Assembly: GCA_002339125.1 (NCBI GenBank)
Contig: DDJQ01000154.1
Coordinates: 1 to 24,465, forward strand
Direction: 5' to 3'
Length of the DNA stretch: 24,465 nt
Origin: Alteromonadaceae bacterium UBA2620
GTDB lineage: Bacteria; Pseudomonadota; Gammaproteobacteria; Enterobacterales; Alteromonadaceae
Shown here: positions 22,626 through 24,465 of the stretch, piece by piece
How positions within the stretch are numbered: the stretch's first letter is position 1
Layout: the number at the start of each line of letters is the position of its first letter
Notes under the pieces: generated by a model
Told to the model about the DNA's origin: nothing
Seen by the model: only the letters and a program-made list of their open reading frames with translations
The model's database searches: none
Made by a program: the position numbers and the translations under genes

Positions 22626-23450
22626 CTAATCTTTCAATGAAAGCAATTGTGTAAGCGTTTCTGTCCAGCCCTCAGGGCCAAGTTTTGTGCTGGTATATAC
22701 GTTATCTTTTTTATCCAGTGGGGGAGGTTCATGCGTGGGTGACGCGATACGCACGGCAATATCGGCAGCTTCCATCATGGCGATGTCATTTTTGCCATCA
22801 CCTAATGCAATAGACGTTGCAGTAACCGCCGATTGACGTCGATACTCCTCCATAAACCAGCTCAGTGCTTTACCTTTAGTACAGTCTCCGGAAATATGGA
22901 TGAAACGCCCGCCTTCCAGCGGTGTCGCGCCACGTTCTCTGACTGACTCGATAAATTCGGCTTTGCGAATATCACTACCAAGCCACATTACCGGTTCGCC
23001 AAATTGGCGTTTGGCTGCTAAGCGGGCTTCATCCTCGCTCAAACCGGTGGCAGCCATTAAATCTTCGGTGCTCATTTCGCTGAAGTGAGTAAATTCACCA
23101 GCGAAATCAGCTTTAACAATTTCAAGTAATTTTAACCAGTAGCCCTTTGACGAAATAAAGGACTTACACCAAAAACCGTCCTGCCAGATGGTACCGGCCG
23201 GTTTTTGTTTAAAAAAGCCGTGTGGAATATAAGCCGCTGCGCCGTTCTCAACCACAAACGGGCCGTTTAAACCGATCTTTTCCCGTAGCTCGGTCATCTC
23301 TGCAAAGGTTTTACTGGTATTGGGTATCACCGGTATTCCGCGCTCCGCCAGTGCATTCAGGGTGGGCTGGGCGGCGGCAAAACTATAGGTATGATGATCC
23401 AGCAACGTGCCGTCCATGTCAGTAAAGATCACAGTACTTGATTGATCCAT
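22626..23450 (-). CDS. HAD-IIB phosphatase, probable glucosyl-3-phosphoglycerate phosphatase
   Basis: HAD-superfamily phosphatase of the mannosyl-3-phosphoglycerate phosphatase (MPGP, E. coli YedP) group. Likely removes phosphate from glucosyl-3-phosphoglycerate to release glucosylglycerate. Seen: motif I with nucleophile D11 and D13 in F-T-D-M-D-G-T-L-L-D, motif II T45 in N-T-S-K-T, the family's V-V-E-N-G-A-A at 66-72, motif III K192 in C-T-K-G-K-A, and motif IV G-D-G-K-N-D at 217-222. At 274 residues it is the usual MPGP length with a C2 cap. Its ATG overlaps the glycerate kinase stop by one base (TAATG), and the synthase follows after 8 bases. By sequence alone it would be called mannosyl-3-phosphoglycerate phosphatase, but the adjacent synthase is GT81 rather than a mannosyl-specific GT55 enzyme, which favours the glucosyl substrate. 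Confidence 0.88.
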   Translation of the reverse strand: MDQSSTVIFTDMDGTLLDHHTYSFAAAQPTLNALAERGIPVIPNTSKTFAEMTELREKIGLNGPFVVENGAAAYIPHGFFKQKPAGTIWQDGFWCKSFISSKGYWLKLLEIVKADFAGEFTHFSEMSTEDLMAATGLSEDEARLAAKRQFGEPVMWLGSDIRKAEFIESVRERGATPLEGGRFIHISGDCTKGKALSWFMEEYRRQSAVTATSIALGDGKNDIAMMEAADIAVRIASPTHEPPPLDKKDNVYTSTKLGPEGWTETLTQLLSLKD

Positions 23451-24328
23451 TAAACAGCCTTTTCTACATGAGTGATTTGACGGGTTTCGTCCAGATGGTA
23501 AACGTAATTACACTGCTGCGGCAATGTTTCCAGACTCTGCTCTGTTAAGCGTTGATAATGCTGTATAAACCGTTCGATTTCCAGGTCGGTCATAATGCCA
23601 CTGTGCGCTTCAGATGAACCCAGTTTAGCAGCCAGTTTGTGTTCCTGCTCTTTTCGCCAGTTATATACCTGATCAAAAGAGGGCGCTTTGAGCATTACCC
23701 AGAAAGACATTTGTTCAAACAGGGCCTGGTATGAATCTGCCAACTGTTTATTAACGTAATTACGCCAGGTACCTAATGGATCTTCATCACGCTCCAGTGC
23801 ATTAACCGGCTCAGCCAGCTGGGCTTTGGTTTGTGGTTTTACGCCCCAACACCAACCTTCTACCAACACAATGTCTGGCGGCGAATGGATAACCGGCCAG
23901 TCAACCACCGGAAAAGGGTTGTCGATGGCTTTATTAAAGCGTGGAATCGAGACAGTGCCATAGCCTCGTAGGCGGTCGAAGGTAGTCTGGGCCAGTGACA
24001 CATCGTGGGTGCCGGGCACGCCCCGGGTAGCCAGTAACGGGTGGACTTTTATGGCCAGCGCGTTGCGACTCGATTTATCCAGATAAAAATCATCGAGCGA
24101 TAACGACACCACATTGAGCTTTTTAAACTCGCTCAGATAGAACACTAAAAAGTCACACAGCGTTGATTTTCCCGAGCCCTGGCAACCATTCACACCAACG
24201 AAAAATGGCTTCTTTGCACTATTTTGGTGCTCATGGATTTCATCTGCTAATGGGATGAACCATTTTTGTGCAATGTCGCGGTAGCTCTCTGGAAGTTGAT
24301 GCACCGCAAGAAATGTAGAAATGTCCAT
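23450..24328 (-). CDS. D-glycerate 3-kinase (plant GLYK-like P-loop kinase)
   Basis: P-loop kinase of the plant-type D-glycerate 3-kinase family, related to uridine kinase/phosphoribulokinase; phosphorylates D-glycerate with ATP to 3-phosphoglycerate. Seen: Walker A G-C-Q-G-S-G-K-S-T at 48-56, L-S-L-D-D-F-Y-L at 96-103, T-R-G-V-P-G-T-H-D at about 125-133, P-R-F-N-K-A near 153, and V-L-V-E-G-W-C-W-G-V at about 174-183 (Walker B-like). The 292-residue length fits bacterial members. The ATG at 24328 has AAGG upstream and is the first gene of the operon. Its product is exactly the acceptor for GpgS two genes down, and its substrate is the expected product of the phosphorylase at the operon end, so its role in this operon is to recycle glycerate. 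Confidence 0.88.
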   Translation of the reverse strand: MDISTFLAVHQLPESYRDIAQKWFIPLADEIHEHQNSAKKPFFVGVNGCQGSGKSTLCDFLVFYLSEFKKLNVVSLSLDDFYLDKSSRNALAIKVHPLLATRGVPGTHDVSLAQTTFDRLRGYGTVSIPRFNKAIDNPFPVVDWPVIHSPPDIVLVEGWCWGVKPQTKAQLAEPVNALERDEDPLGTWRNYVNKQLADSYQALFEQMSFWVMLKAPSFDQVYNWRKEQEHKLAAKLGSSEAHSGIMTDLEIERFIQHYQRLTEQSLETLPQQCNYVYHLDETRQITHVEKAV

Positions 24329-24365
24329 AAAGCTGCCTTAGTTATTGATGATTCGCACAGCATAC

Positions 24366-24382
24366 TTGTAATTTTGTTACAA
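24366..24382 (-). promoter_or_regulatory. inverted repeat, candidate operator of the glucosylglycerate operon
   Basis: TTGTAA-N5-TTACAA is a perfect 6-bp inverted repeat with a 5-base spacer, 37 bases upstream of the glycerate kinase ATG. On the minus strand a TATGCT at about 24359-24364 and a TTGGCA further upstream are weak promoter-like hexamers around it. Its position and symmetry suggest a repressor or activator site for a dimeric regulator, but I do not recognise the regulator. The remaining upstream bases to the window end show no gene. Confidence 0.4.
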
Positions 24383-24465
24383 CATTTGTGCCAATTCAGT
24401 CGATAATTACTGCTTAACGCTCCCTTTTGGTTATGATTGCACAAGGCTATGTTCTGCTAAATTGT

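Noticed and set aside
22626..23450. Mannosylglycerate pathway instead of glucosylglycerate
   Set aside because: The phosphatase family handles mannosyl-3-phosphoglycerate in some organisms, but the synthase next to it is GT81 and no GT55 mannosyl enzyme is present.

Overview
This is a 24.5 kb stretch of chromosome from a Gram-negative bacterium, most likely a marine gammaproteobacterium of the Alteromonadales (Alteromonas/Salinimonas/Aestuariibacter type). The inference rests on protein style (CysK, NorM, MoeA and Ggt all look gammaproteobacterial), a MASE1-CHASE hybrid kinase, a compatible-solute operon and a palindromic intergenic repeat of a kind I associate with marine gammaproteobacteria. 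I could not run a search, so the genus is a guess. No rRNA, tRNA, CRISPR array, prophage or intact mobile element was seen.

Layout. 1-1520: 3' part of a gamma-glutamyltransferase gene with its terminator, then a 400-base convergent gap holding a three-hairpin repeat. 1988-5486: sulfur amino-acid genes metY and cysK (both minus) flanking a small periplasmic cytochrome c (plus, behind an FNR-like box) and a small lipoprotein. 5668-10352 (plus): MoxR-type AAA ATPase, a VWA-domain gene broken by a one-base frameshift, an RDD membrane protein, a MobA/MocA-like nucleotidyltransferase and a rhomboid protease. 10349-14278 (minus): MarC-family protein coupled to an isoprenylcysteine-methyltransferase-like membrane protein, then norM and moeA, which overlap by one base. 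14358-17210 (minus): a 950-residue hybrid histidine kinase. 17463-19178: a small membrane protein (minus) and a two-gene unit (plus) of a membrane protein overlapping a diguanylate cyclase. 19281-19480: a decayed IS5-family transposase fragment.

The most interesting unit is 19612-24328 (minus): D-glycerate 3-kinase, MPGP-type HAD phosphatase, glucosyl-3-phosphoglycerate synthase and a GH13_18 phosphorylase, tightly packed and closed by a hairpin terminator. Read together, these encode synthesis of the compatible solute glucosylglycerate from NDP-glucose and 3-phosphoglycerate, its phosphorolysis back to glucose 1-phosphate and glycerate, and re-phosphorylation of glycerate to 3-phosphoglycerate: a closed make-and-recover cycle in one transcript. 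A 17-bp inverted repeat just upstream of the first gene is a candidate operator.
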